Made by a program: the position numbers and the translations under genes
In this document: positions 47,456 to 57,528 of the stretch, one piece after another
Layout: the number at the start of each line of letters is the position of its first letter
Numbering within the stretch: position 1 is the first letter of the stretch
Source: Drosophila pseudoobscura
Taxonomy: Eukaryota; Arthropoda; Insecta; Diptera; Drosophilidae
Reading direction: 5' to 3'
Length of the DNA stretch: 64,000 nt
NCBI RefSeq assembly: GCF_009870125.1
Contig: NC_046679.1
Coordinates: 10,292,001-10,356,000, forward strand
The notes under the pieces: model-generated
Told to the model about the DNA's origin: nothing
Database searches by the model: none
The model's input: the letters and a program-made list of their open reading frames with translations, nothing else

Positions 47456-47758
47456 TTCGTGTATACAAGCGTTATGAACAACGTCGATAATTAGCCAAAT
47501 AGGTTTTATTATGGCCAACATGGCGATACAGGAAAGGCCCGTCACTGGATCATCATGGAGGCGGCATGGCATTCGAACTTTCGCAATCAAATCAAATGGG
47601 ATCGGATCAATTACAGTCACTACAGCCTACACCCACATCCACACATTCACTAGTGCAGTGCACCTGGTTATCGGAACGGACTAACGCAATCGACGAATGG
47701 ATAATTGCTTATTATTTATGGAGCTGTAATTTTTGTTTTTTCCCAAAACTAGATTATC

Positions 47759-47764
47759 TTTATT
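47759..47764 (-). terminator. Poly(A) signal of aminopeptidase C
   Basis: Minus-strand AATAAA lies about 119 bases after the stop codon at 47883. Confidence 0.5.
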
Positions 47765-47882
47765 CTCAGTTGTTAAGCATAGTTGCTTTATAGCAGCCAT
47801 TATATGAGTACAAGCTAAAAAAAAGACCAATGTACGATGATGGCCACTTTCTGGACTCATTCTCGTCCGCTTCAACCTCGAT

Positions 47883-50800
47883 CTACAGTTGCTGATTGTC
47901 CAGCCAGGCGTCGACGGCTTCGAGATTTTCGGCCAACCAGACAATGTTGTTCTTCACCGTCTCCAGGGCGCGCACGCGTGCCGCAGTTCCGGCTCCTGCT
48001 TCGGGATACTTCTCGAAGAAGTACTCCATTTCCTCGAGCTTCGTCTGAGTGCTGAAGCGAGCCGTGATCGACGGTATAAGGTTGCCCAGATACCGCTCAT
48101 TCAACCCAAATCGATCCACCAACTTCTGCCAGTTCTCGCGCACATACTCCCAGACCAGGGACTCGCCCACGGGATTGGCCGCAATGTAAGTCAGACAGGT
48201 GAAGTAGTCCTGACCTCGCACGTACTCCTCGTTCCAGGCCAGGTCAATGTAGCGCTGCAGGATCCAGGGCTCCTGCACAGCGGCTAGGCCGTACATTAGC
48301 TTCGATTTCTCGCTGGCATCGGCCTCGTTGACAAACAGCTCCCAGACCTTCTCCCAGATCTCTTGGTTTCCCACCGATTGCATGCCGTAGTAGTAGATGG
48401 TCTCGCGGAGATCTGGCTTGGGGCGCTCATCGGGCTTAACCAGCCAACTGTTGAACTGCTCTCCCACCTCGCTGAGGCAAGATTCCAGACCCAGGGAACA
48501 GGCGGCACTCAAGGCTGTCACCCGAAGACGACTGAGGAGTAGATAAAGCAACGTTTCGTGGAAAGGATGCATCATTGAGAGAGAGTCTCACTTACTTGTC
48601 CAGGTGATCCTCTCCCACTGTCCAGGTGAGGGCCGTGTAGATGGGTTCGATCAGAGCCGTCGCATACTTCTTGTACTTCACGTAGCTGGTCGTGTAGTAG
48701 AGTGTACGCTTAAGAGATGTCAGCTTCGAGGCGGCCACGCTCCAGGGCACATAGTCCTCCTCCTTGTCCAGATACTTGGTCATGTCGAAAGCGGTCTCGT
48801 ACGGCAGCTGCGTGGAGTCCGCAAGGGCGAAGGCGTCGTTCAGCAGGGAGGCGCGATCTCCGGAACTAAAGGTGCTGGGCGTGGCCACAAGCTCTGTGGC
48901 CAACGACTCCCACAGCGCCTCAGCATAGTTTACTCGGTAGTAGCCCACTTGCTCAGAGTTGAATTTGATCCACTGCACAGCAGCTGGCAGAGTAATGGTG
49001 ACTGCAAATCAAGACGCTTAGATGAGAAGATCGGTAACCGGGAACGAGCGCTGCCTCGCATACATATGGCACCACTTACTTTCGCTCTGGTCATGGTAAA
49101 ACCAGACCCGCTGCACAGTCGACTCGCCGCTGGTGGTGTATGTGATGGGTATTGACCAGCGGTAGCTGCAAGGTAATGTATGTGCGAATATTTCGATCAG
49201 ATACGAATGGGGCAGTAAGTTCTACGACTCACTTGAATTCCGAGGGCTCGTGATCAGCGTCATAGTCGTTGGGATTCGACAAGAAGCGCTTCTGAGTCAA
49301 TTTGTATTCAGTTTCGGAGATCTTCTCCACCGTGACAACTGGCAGACCCATCTGAAAATATTTTGCATAAACTGGTTAGAAATATTTTTCTAGCGAATCT
49401 GTGTCCGTTGTTTTTTGCTCCACCTGGACTGTCCACGTCAGCATGATGGCGGTCACATTGTAGTCCAGACCCAGCTTATCGATCTCGGCGAAGAAATTGG
49501 ACGTCTCGGCGGTTGTGTACTTGTACTCATTCAGATAGTTGGTCACGGCCTGGCGGAAGATGGTCTCGCCCAGAAAGTCCTCCACCATGCGCACCAGAGA
49601 GGATCCCTTGGAGTAGGTGATGGTGTCGAAGATTTCCGTGATCTGGTCGGGGTTCTCCACGGTCTGGATGATTGGATGGGAGCCCAAAGTTCCGTCCAAG
49701 GTCAGAACCGCATGCAATGTGCTATAAATGAACTGGTCCCGCTATGGAATCATATGGATAATCATTAGATGAATCAACCAATCCAAGCAATCCTAGTGCC
49801 GACTTGCCATTTTCCATTCGGGGAAGACTGAATCCACGCCAAGGTACTCGATGAAGCTGGCAAAGCCCTCGTTCAGCCAGAGATCGTTCCACCAATTCAT
49901 GGTCACTACGAACGGAAGAGATGAGCTGGACTCATTGACTATGGAGCGGAGGTCGAGGACTCACCCAAATTTCCAAACCACATGTGAGCGAACTCGTGGG
50001 CAATGACGGAGGCAATGCGCTGCTTGTTGGTCGCAGAACTCGTCTCGGCATCGTATAGAAGGGAAGTCTCGCGGTAGGTGACCAGGCCCCAGTGCTCCAT
50101 GGCACCGGACACGAAGTCGGGAATGGCTGCCATGTCCAGCTTGGGCAGGGGATACTCGATTTGGAAGTAGTCAATGTAGTACTCAATTACACCCTTGCCC
50201 ACTTCCGTGGCAAAATCGACCTTTCCGATCTGCTCGGGGGTGGCGTAAACGCCCATTGTAAAGGTCTCGCCAATGCCTTTGGTATCCACCTCAACGAATT
50301 TTGCGGTGAAGTCAGAGACAATGAAACAGGCCAGATAGGTGCTCATGGGCACGCTCTTGGAGAAGGTTACTTCGGTGTAGGCCCCCTGATTGACTTCGGA
50401 CTCCACGTTCATGTTGGACAGGGCATGGTAGTCGCCATCGACGGGGTGCACGAGGGTTATCTGGAAGGTGGCCTTCAGGGCCGGCTCATCGAAGCAGGGG
50501 AAGGCCTGGCGGGCATAGGTGGGCTCGAACTTGGACGTCGCTATCACCTTGCGGCTCTCATCCTCCTTAACATACGACGAACTGTACAGTCCCACAATCT
50601 TGTTGGCCATGGATCCCGCGAATCCCAGATGTAGGTCCACGTTGATGCCCGCGCTCAGCTCTTCTGCCAGCTGCAAGACCAGAAACTCCCTAACCGCGTC
50701 GAAGCTGATCTCCGAGACTTCCACGCTTGAAAAGTCGGGCTTAAGGACAGACACGCTCGAAATGTTCAGATCCAGGGAGTGCAGGACAATGGTATCGGTT

Positions 50801-51237
50801 GCCTCGTGGACGGTAAGGGTAATCGTTTCCTGCCCATTAAACTCTCCGGTCTCCACATTGGGGAACAGATAAAGATCGTAGTGGGTGGGCTCCAAGCGGC
50901 TGGGGAGGCGATAGTCAATCTTCTCTTCCGGAGCTGCGGTAGTGATCGGAGCTGCGGTGGTGACCGGAGCTGCGGTGGTGATCGGATCTGCTGTGGTTTG
51001 AGGGGCTGAGGTAGGGCTCGATGGGTCAGTTTCGGAAGGTGTTCCTGTGCTCGGAGGAGCCACCGTGCTGGTTGACGTCGTTTGCAGGCCCGCCTCCAGC
51101 ATATCAAGTTTTTCCTGGGCCTCGCGGAGATCGCTCTTCAAACTGGACTTTTGCACAGCCAGGACAATGGTGGAGACGGTGAAGGCGGTGAGGGCGAGGC
51201 TCAGGCCGATGGCCACCAGTTTCGCTGTGATAATCAT
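47883..51237 (-). CDS. M1 zinc aminopeptidase, type II membrane form with Thr/Pro stalk (cluster member C)
   Basis: Complete APN-like aminopeptidase. Seven exons: 51237-49965, 49905-49808, 49741-49424, 49351-49233, 49165-49080, 49001-48596 and 48531-47883 (982 aa). The membrane helix spans about residues 7-29, then a charged stalk ([15 protein letters not shown]) and a mucin-like Thr/Pro/Ala linker (about 52-103, with repeated ITTAAP units). The zinc site is HEFAH (414-418) with Glu437 in WLNEG; the catalytic Tyr is in FDTITYSKG. The exopeptidase motif reads GAMEH (378-382) instead of GAMEN. I chose the ATG at 51237 because it has A at -3 and sits right before the anchor; the frame upstream has no ATG. 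Exon 2 ends at a GC donor (ATG|GCAAGT). The gene has more exons than members A or B. It may correspond to D. melanogaster CG8773, by stalk type and order only. Confidence 0.92.
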
Positions 51238-51254
51238 GCTCAATCTTTCTCGCG

Positions 51255-51275
51255 TTAATCCAGTACGGCCCGCAT
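51255..51275 (-). other. Short upstream ORF before aminopeptidase C
   Basis: A six-codon frame (MRAVLD then TAA) starts at 51275 in the presumed leader and ends 17 bases before the main ATG. Its own ATG context is poor (T at -3), so any effect on translation would be mild. Transcription of this stretch is not proven. Confidence 0.3.
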
Positions 51276-52663
51276 CCAAAGCGACACTAAGCCCAGTCGA
51301 ATGGGGCTGGGAGCCAGGTAACCACGAGCACCCTCGAGTGGGCCCCTATATCTTAATTGGACACGGGTGATACCGCTCGTAGCTGATTGCTAATCTAATC
51401 GTGCGCCGGCTCATCGACTGGTATTAGACGGAGAGCAAACATATGTACTCCCGAGGATCGTTCGAATTTATTGGCCCTGTCATGTCATGGCGCCGAGCGC
51501 TGGCAGCACGCTTCGCTTTGATTAAAGTTAGAAATGCCAAAGATCTGTCGCGTTTTTCCTCTTCCATCCGAAATTCCAATCTGGCTACTGAGCCGAGCCC
51601 AGAAACTCCCAGTGCCACTTCTCTAAGTTTCCACATCGCCGATGCCCATGTGTGTGTCTCCGGGCATATGAAAACGGAGACCAATTGAGCAAAATTCAGA
51701 CTACCTGCCCGGCTTCTCGCCCTCTCTCTGTTTCTCCCTGTATTATCCGGCGCTTAGGCCTAAAAAACCCTTTTCCGGTGCCGCAAGATTTTCGACCTAA
51801 TTAGAGAATCGGTATTTTCATTGTGTTAAAACCCAATCAACCAAATTTCCGCACACATTTTCGCAACGCCTGGCATACTACTCGCCGTATCGTTTGTGTA
51901 TTTATAATGACTTTGTCGTTGAGTGAAGTTCCTTAATAATCAACATTGTAAATTATTGTTTATTGCTATCTTGATGAAGGGTTCACCTCAATGCGAAGTT
52001 CACTATTGACGAGCTATTTACGGGAAACGTTGTTGTATGTATAATCATAACTCAATTATCTTTAAAGTACCACGAATATGAGTTCATTGATAAGATTAAT
52101 CTGTATATAATTTCTTCGATTTGTTCATTACTATTCCATTCATTTCTTCATATCTTGAGGATTCAGACTGTAAGAGCACATGTCTGTTTGTGTGAGGCCA
52201 CCATCCATACATCTACGTAAATATCTTTCTTTGTTTTACTATCAATCTCCATTTCTTATCACGACTTTCATCAGTTTACCATAAATTATCTTTTTTTCGC
52301 CTTGCGGACAATGGTCTTAAGCGTCATTTGGCCTAATCCGGGGTATTAACTTTTGCCGAAAATACCAACAGCATCAACAAGGACAGCAACAGTCCTGGCT
52401 GGGTATTCTTCCCAGCAGCTTACCACAAAGCGCAATTAATTTCCCAAATTATATCCAGGCCTGCAGCACTAAAAACTATTTGTCATATGTTTTGTTATAT
52501 AATTGGCTTGCCTGGCCAGCCTGCCGCCAGGCAAAATACAGGATCAAATGCAGATACAAACCCAGACAGGACAGAGAGGACAGACACGATCCAAAACCCA
52601 AACAAACCCGATTCCGAATCATCGGCATCGGGCAACGGGCATTGATATTGTCCAGTGGGAATC
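51276..52663. other. Intergenic region between aminopeptidase C and wntD
   Basis: No gene is supported. Leader and promoter DNA of aminopeptidase C lie near 51276-51360 (a TATA-like ATATAGG at about 51341-51347). The rest is AT-rich intergenic DNA leading into the wntD control block. Two open frames overlapping on opposite strands near 51424-51688 mirror each other and lack features. Confidence 0.45.
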
Positions 52664-52675
52664 GGGGAATTCCCG
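52664..52675. promoter_or_regulatory. Palindromic Dorsal/Rel (NF-kB) site upstream of wntD
   Basis: GGGGAATTCCCG contains the perfect Rel palindrome GGGAATTCCC (52665-52674). It lies about 350 bases upstream of the wntD start site. wntD is a known Dorsal target and feedback inhibitor of Dorsal, so the site fits well. Confidence 0.7.
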
Positions 52676-52723
52676 CCGACTGAATGAGATCGGACAAATT
52701 TCATTCATGAGCACGTCAGGCGC

Positions 52724-52740
52724 CACATGAGGTCTACCTG
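52724..52740. promoter_or_regulatory. E-box plus Zelda-type motif upstream of wntD
   Basis: CACATG (52724-52729) is a Twist/Snail-type E-box. Five bases after its centre starts the reverse complement of CAGGTAG (52734-52740), the Zelda early-activation motif. Twist input and Snail repression of wntD are established in D. melanogaster. Confidence 0.55.
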
Positions 52741-52810
52741 CTTAAGCGTGGGAAAGTTGAGAGCGGCGAAGAGCATCCCCCGCGGACACGGACACGGACA
52801 CACCGTGGAG

Positions 52811-52817
52811 CAGGTAG
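52811..52817 (+). promoter_or_regulatory. Second Zelda-type motif CAGGTAG
   Basis: Exact CAGGTAG, 77 bases from the first copy and about 170 bases before the TATA box of wntD. Weaker Rel-like words occur at 52879-52889 (GGGAGTTTTTG) and 52942-52951 (reverse complement GGGAAATTCG). Confidence 0.5.
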
Positions 52818-52984
52818 GTCCGGATGAAACAGGGCTGCTCCGCAATTTGGACCACCAGTGGGTTATTTGTGCGAGGCTGGGAGTTTTTGTCTCTCCACAA
52901 AATCCCAACCGAAGACAAATTTCCGGTTTTTCGGCCAGGCCCGAATTTCCCACGGGCACGGCCCAGGATGGCGTTGGCTCCTGG

Positions 52985-53021
52985 TATAAATTCGCAGGCC
53001 ATCTCTATTCACCATTCAGTC
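52985..53021 (+). promoter_or_regulatory. wntD: wntD core promoter (TATA and initiator)
   Basis: TATAAA at 52985-52990 is followed by TTCAGTC at 53015-53021, with the initiator A at 53018, 33 bases from the first T of the TATA box. The predicted leader is about 55 bases. Confidence 0.75.
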
Positions 53022-53072
53022 GAGCTAGAGAAAGCACGGAGACAACACATCATACCACACACGCCACACAAA

Positions 53073-53999
53073 ATGTTCTTCATACTCAACCTAATCCTGG
53101 CCATCACCGGCTCATCGGCGGGCGTCATTGAGCCCATGAACTATTACCAGTACACCCAGTTCCAGGCACCGCTCTCGTGGGAGGCCATCACCAGCGCGGG
53201 CTTGAAGCAGGCGCTTTCCAGTTGCCAGGATAGCTTCAAGTGGCAGCGCTGGAACTGCCCCAGCACGGACTTTGTCAAGCGGCACACGGCACCGGCTACG
53301 CCGACGCCGGAGCGAGAGGATGTCTACGTGGCCGCCATCTCCATGGCCTCCATTGTCCACACGTTGACCAAGGATTGCGCCAACGGAGTCATCGCCGGCT
53401 GCGGATGCACAGGAAACGCCTTGAACGTGCCCTGCTCCCATGAGCCGCTCAAGGCCGTGGAACTCTACGAGAAGCGGTTTGGAAGCGGCTCGGGTGCCGC
53501 TGCCCACAACCAGAGGGTGATCGGCTCCCTGCTGCAGCAGTCCTTAGTGCAGGAGTGCCGCTGCAAGCAACCCGGCCCGCAGGGCAAGTGCCTCGAGGAG
53601 GAGTGCGTCAAAGTGCTGAAACCGTTCGAGGCGGTGGCCCAGGACCTGCTGCAGATGTACGACGACGCCATCCAGCTGGACAGCACTGCCAGCAATCTAA
53701 AGATCATGTGGGAGAACATTCCCCTCGACTCGCTCGTCTTCATGCAGGACTCGCCGAATTATTGCGAACCAGAGGCCAGCGGCCGCTGGACGGGCACCCG
53801 AGGCCGCCAGTGCTCCAAAGATGGCAGCGGCTCGGTGGAGGAGCGCCTCTCCTGCCAGCAGCTCTGCCGCGTCTGTGGCTACCGCGTGCGCACCCAGCAC
53901 GTGCGCAGCGAGCGGCGTTGCAACTGCAAACTTGTCTGGGGATTCCGGCTCCAGTGCGACGTTTGTGTCCAGCTGGAACGACAGTACACCTGCTACTAG
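53073..53999 (+). CDS. wntD: WntD, secreted unlipidated Wnt-family inhibitor of Dorsal/Toll signalling
   Basis: Single-exon gene of 308 codons, close to the size I recall for D. melanogaster WntD. A signal peptide (about residues 1-17, MFFILNLILAITGSSAG) is followed by a divergent Wnt domain: WQRWNCPS, then CGCTG, VQECRCKQ and a cysteine-dense C-terminal part (YCEP, GRQCSKDG, CQQLCRVCGYR, RRCNCKLVWGFRLQCDVC). The conserved acylation block CHGVSGSC of ordinary Wnts is absent; the chain runs from ECRCK through QPGPQGKC to LEEECVK. This agrees with the known Porcupine-independent, nonlipidated WntD. I chose the ATG at 53073 because it precedes the signal peptide and lies about 55 bases after the predicted start site; the frame is open further upstream but that part is promoter DNA. 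Known role: feedback inhibition of Dorsal in early dorsoventral patterning and immunity. Confidence 0.93.
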   Translation: MFFILNLILAITGSSAGVIEPMNYYQYTQFQAPLSWEAITSAGLKQALSSCQDSFKWQRWNCPSTDFVKRHTAPATPTPEREDVYVAAISMASIVHTLTKDCANGVIAGCGCTGNALNVPCSHEPLKAVELYEKRFGSGSGAAAHNQRVIGSLLQQSLVQECRCKQPGPQGKCLEEECVKVLKPFEAVAQDLLQMYDDAIQLDSTASNLKIMWENIPLDSLVFMQDSPNYCEPEASGRWTGTRGRQCSKDGSGSVEERLSCQQLCRVCGYRVRTQHVRSERRCNCKLVWGFRLQCDVCVQLERQYTCY

Positions 54000-54107
54000 G
54001 GGTGCCAAGAATTGGACTGCGGGGCGCTGGTCAAGCCTCACAAAAACTTAGATTTAAATTAATTTATTTGTTTCCACCGTTTATTTATTTCTACCACAAA
54101 CACCATC

Positions 54108-54113
54108 AATAAA
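54108..54113 (+). terminator. wntD: Poly(A) signal of wntD
   Basis: AATAAA about 109 bases after the stop codon. Confidence 0.65.
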
Positions 54114-55083
54114 TACGTAATTTACGAGTAAAACATAAAATAATGCCATTACTTTTCATTGAAACTGTTAAAAGACAGACTGATTTATGGAGCAATTGCA
54201 ATGGTTAGAGAATTTGCCTGCCTGGCTGCAGGTGAGAGCCATTTCCACTGATTACAAAATGCTTTCTTTCTATTTCGAACGTACAACCCAACCTTTAAAC
54301 AGCAAACTATTCTGGCTTTCTAAAAACTAAACGTGTACGACAGGTGGAGGATGGTATTGTCAGACAGAAAAATCTGCAACGCCATAAAGTAGACTGCTAC
54401 TTGAATTTCTGAAACGCAAAGGCACCATTGTATATCCACTAACATTAAATACATAATTGGTCAAAGCGAAATTTTAGTTGAACAAGAATTACCACTAAGT
54501 GTTCTTAGCCCTGCACCATCAAGTAGCCCCTGACACCAGCAGAAGACGTGAGGATACCAGGCAAAAGCCCTGCTTCCGCCCAACCGACCGATGGACGCTG
54601 TCGCAAGTCGCGTGACGTGTTAACGGAACTAATATTCAGCGAAAATTAGAACTAAACTTACTAAAAGAGCTACGCTCGCATTCAAATTTACAAATACAAT
54701 TTCTAATTACGAGAAAAGTATGTGAGTATTAGTAATTTAATAAGAGAAAGGAAACTAGTGCTGGATATAATATGGTAAAGGGAAATATAATTCGAGAATA
54801 AAATTCTAAACGGTTCATGCAAGGAATAATTGGATCTGCAAAGCGGAAGGGACAATGCTGTATAGTTTCTAGTGGATCTAATAGGAATCGTGAAGTTTAT
54901 GCGGCTCAACAAATCAGGGCGACTTATTGGGGTACTACTACAAATGCTTGCCAAATTCTAAGACTGATCTAGAACCAATTGAGTCCGAACAGTAGATACA
55001 TATATAACTTCTGTAATTTCTGCAACTTTCGAGTCCCACACATCATTTGATAAAAACACGTTAATCAACCCGATGTCTATATG
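54114..55083. other. Intergenic stretch between convergent wntD and Osiris-like gene
   Basis: No gene seen. It contains the word GTCCGAACAGTAGA (54983-54996), shared with the dispersed repeat copy near 19.2 kb. Open frames are short and AT-driven. Confidence 0.45.
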
Positions 55084-55089
55084 TTTATT
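55084..55089 (-). terminator. Poly(A) signal of Osiris-like gene 1
   Basis: Minus-strand AATAAA about 65 bases after the stop codon at 55154. Confidence 0.6.
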
Positions 55090-55153
55090 CCAAAGAACCT
55101 AAAATCGAATCTTAATGCATTTTGAGATTGTTGTACTAACTGTCCGGTGCTTC

Positions 55154-56245
55154 TTAGCTAATCCAAGTGGTCGGCTTGCCCTCCACCCGATATCCGTTGT
55201 AGGCGGCGGCTGCTGAGGAGGCGGCAGCTGCCAGTTCGGATCTCCGACTCGGCTCGCCGGCCCAGTAGGACGGGACCTCGTAGCTCTGGACCATCTTGTT
55301 GCCGTTCTTGATGGCCGAGATTATGAGAAGGAAGATGGCCAGCTTGCCCACCAGGATTGACTTGACCAGCAGCAGCTTGAGCTTCGTCACCAGGAACGGC
55401 ACAATAGCGGACTGGATGAGGAAGGGCAGGATGAAGAGGGGCAGCACTTTGGTAATCATGTCGTACTTCTTGCCGCGACCTAGAACGATTCAATGGGTTT
55501 GAGTGGGATGAGCTTTGCTCCTACATAAATTAGCAGACTCACCTTCTTCGCTGTTATCCGTGGTCAGCCAACGAGCTGCCATGATCTCCTTGAGGTTCTC
55601 GCCATCCAGCTTCACGTGCACGATATCATTGCTCATGTCCAGGCTGACATTGAGGCCAGGGCCCACAAAGTAGCGTTGTATGGTCTCATCCTCAGACTGC
55701 ATATCGGGCTGCTCTGTCCCTGTCGCTGTCCCCGTCTCTGCTGCACCTGATTCCTCACGCCTCTTGTTGCGATCCTTGCGCTTGCGTTTGCGTCTCTTTT
55801 TGCCCGCTGACGTCTCGTTGTCATCGTAGATGGGCGTCCCGGTTTGGGCCTCGAGCAGGGCCTCGGCATTGGCTTCCTGGCGCAGCTCCTGGGCCAGGAC
55901 ATCTGCAGCCTCCAGCTGCTCCTGGTCGCTCTGTGGCTCCGGGCCCTCGGCAGCCTCGTTGTTGGCTATCTGGGAAGCACCCACGCGGTCCCTCAGACGC
56001 TTTTTGTACTCACTGGTCGTCTTGTTGCCCAGATAGGTGCTCTTGTAGTTTTTGTAGATGCCCATGAAGATGTGCGAGTTCTTCCTCAGGGACTGCTTGT
56101 CCTCCGGCTCGTAGCTACTCGCCAGCCCTCGGGCCGCTTCCGTGGCAGACGCTGCCTCACTGGTCGTCTCCTGTCCGCCATCATGCCCCCTAGTTAGGGC
56201 GGTGCAGAGCACACTCAATAAAAGGAATCTCACTAGGCTGCTCAT
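55154..56245 (-). CDS. Osiris-like (DUF1676) membrane/secretory protein
   Basis: Two exons, 56245-55543 and 55479-55154, give 342 aa. A signal peptide (residues 1-20, MSSLVRFLLLSVLCTALTRG) is followed by an acidic and then strongly basic linker (KKRRKRKRKDRNKRRE). A beta-like segment follows (NVSLDMSNDIVHVKLDGENLKEIM). A GRGKKYD junction leads into a hydrophobic block with LPLFILPFLIQSAIVPF and a second run of aliphatic residues, and the tail is Ala-rich with Tyr. This order (signal peptide, charged region, two-part hydrophobic block, Tyr/Ala tail) is typical of the insect Osiris family, which is linked to cuticle and endosomal membranes. The classic Cys pair near the N-terminus is not visible here. 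The family call is moderate; I do not recognise the specific member. Confidence 0.75.
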
Positions 56246-57243
56246 CTCTGCTGCATGTCACCCGTCGCCGATCTGTGATTGTTTGCTCCGCTCGATGTGT
56301 TCGCGCTGCACTGGCCAGCCACAAAATGTGGCACGATCAGCGGACGCCAAGCGTTTTATCAACTTAGAAGAAAGCAGCCAGACCGAGAGCCAGGCTGCTG
56401 CCAGTGCCAGCGCCAGACGAGTGGCATTCTGATGCTGGAATTGGCATTGGAATTGAGCACATCCAAGCAAAGCGTCCAACAAGCAGCCGGACAACGACAA
56501 CCAGCAACCAGGTAGCCGCCAAGCAGGAACACAGCTGCCACAGAACCAACAGGTTGCCCCAACCAGCGATAGAACACGATTCTTGCGCTGGATTTGCAAC
56601 AGAATCCTCTTCAATTAAATTGCCAGTCTTCGATGTCGACGTCTATGTCTATGTCTTGGTCTTGGTCAAAACATTGCTGGCCCGTTGCGAGTTCGAAAGA
56701 AGAAAATATCTAGAGTAGGCCTGCAATTTCTCACTGATCTCGCTCATTGATTTCTTTTAGCTGTAATTGCCCCTGGCCGCCGCCACCGCTACATGGCCCC
56801 ACCGCCACCACCACCAACACCGTCAGCATTAGCCATAAATAATACCGAATCGTTAAGTAGCCTGCTAACGGTTCGTGCTTGGTTCTTTGGCCCACAGGCA
56901 GGCCGAAACAGAGTCAGAGCCAGTCCCAGCGACGCCTTCAATTAACTCTGACGGCGATTGCATGAGAAAGTTGTTGACAAAACTGGCGCACAGAGAGCTG
57001 ATCTTCTGCAAGGTGTCCGGGCGGAGGGGCGCTAAGACTGAAAATCCAGAGTAGAAAGTAAATTCTATCGATGGTCGCATGAAAAATCCGCTTCACATAT
57101 TAGGTATCTTAATTTACTTTCACACAATTAGCAGTGATGCCAGCCAATTAGCAAAAGAAACAAAGTTAAAACTTGAAAGAAAGAGGACCTTGCATGAGAG
57201 ATATATGTATGTCCATAGCTGTAATCTCATGCCTCGATAACAT
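56246..57243. other. Intergenic stretch with leader of Osiris-like gene 1
   Basis: The first part should hold the promoter and leader of the minus-strand Osiris-like gene. Overlapping frames on both strands near 56258-56718 mirror each other and lack signals. Nothing else is supported. Confidence 0.4.
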
Positions 57244-57528
57244 TTATGTCAATCCATGTCCCGACAGTCGCAAAATCCCCGATCTTATCTTATCTGTAAA
57301 ATGATAATCCACAATAAATAGTATCAGTCCAAAAACGCTAAACAAGTGACCAGTAATCCATCCGCCAGATACGTCACAGCATACAAAAAATAAATACAAA
57401 TACAATATCTCCCAGATCTGATCCATCTTATGGCAGAATAGGTATATTAAAGTAAATATCAATGAATAGGCAATGCAAAGCAGAATTGATGGAAAAGTTC
57501 TAGAGAAGTGGAAAACTTCCAACTGCAT
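57244..57528 (-). CDS. Candidate small multi-pass membrane protein, 94 aa
   Basis: ATG-initiated frame of 94 codons with three hydrophobic segments separated by short polar turns (around ILLCIAYSLIFTLIYLF, ILYLYLFFVCCDV, and HLFSVFGLILFIV), ending in a polar tail. The composition resembles small fly MARVEL-like four-helix proteins missing the first helix. A good acceptor (CTTCTCTAG) lies inside the frame, so the true gene might start with an upstream exon and enter at 57499. A stop directly precedes the ATG. No poly(A) signal or TATA box is clear. AT-rich DNA can yield such hydrophobic frames by chance, so this is a candidate only. Confidence 0.3.
   Translation of the reverse strand: MQLEVFHFSRTFPSILLCIAYSLIFTLIYLFCHKMDQIWEILYLYLFFVCCDVSGGWITGHLFSVFGLILFIVDYHFTDKIRSGILRLSGHGLT

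Noticed and set aside
52824-53072. In-frame extension upstream of the wntD start
   Set aside because: It spans the TATA box and initiator, so it would not be transcribed, and the downstream ATG is followed directly by a signal peptide.
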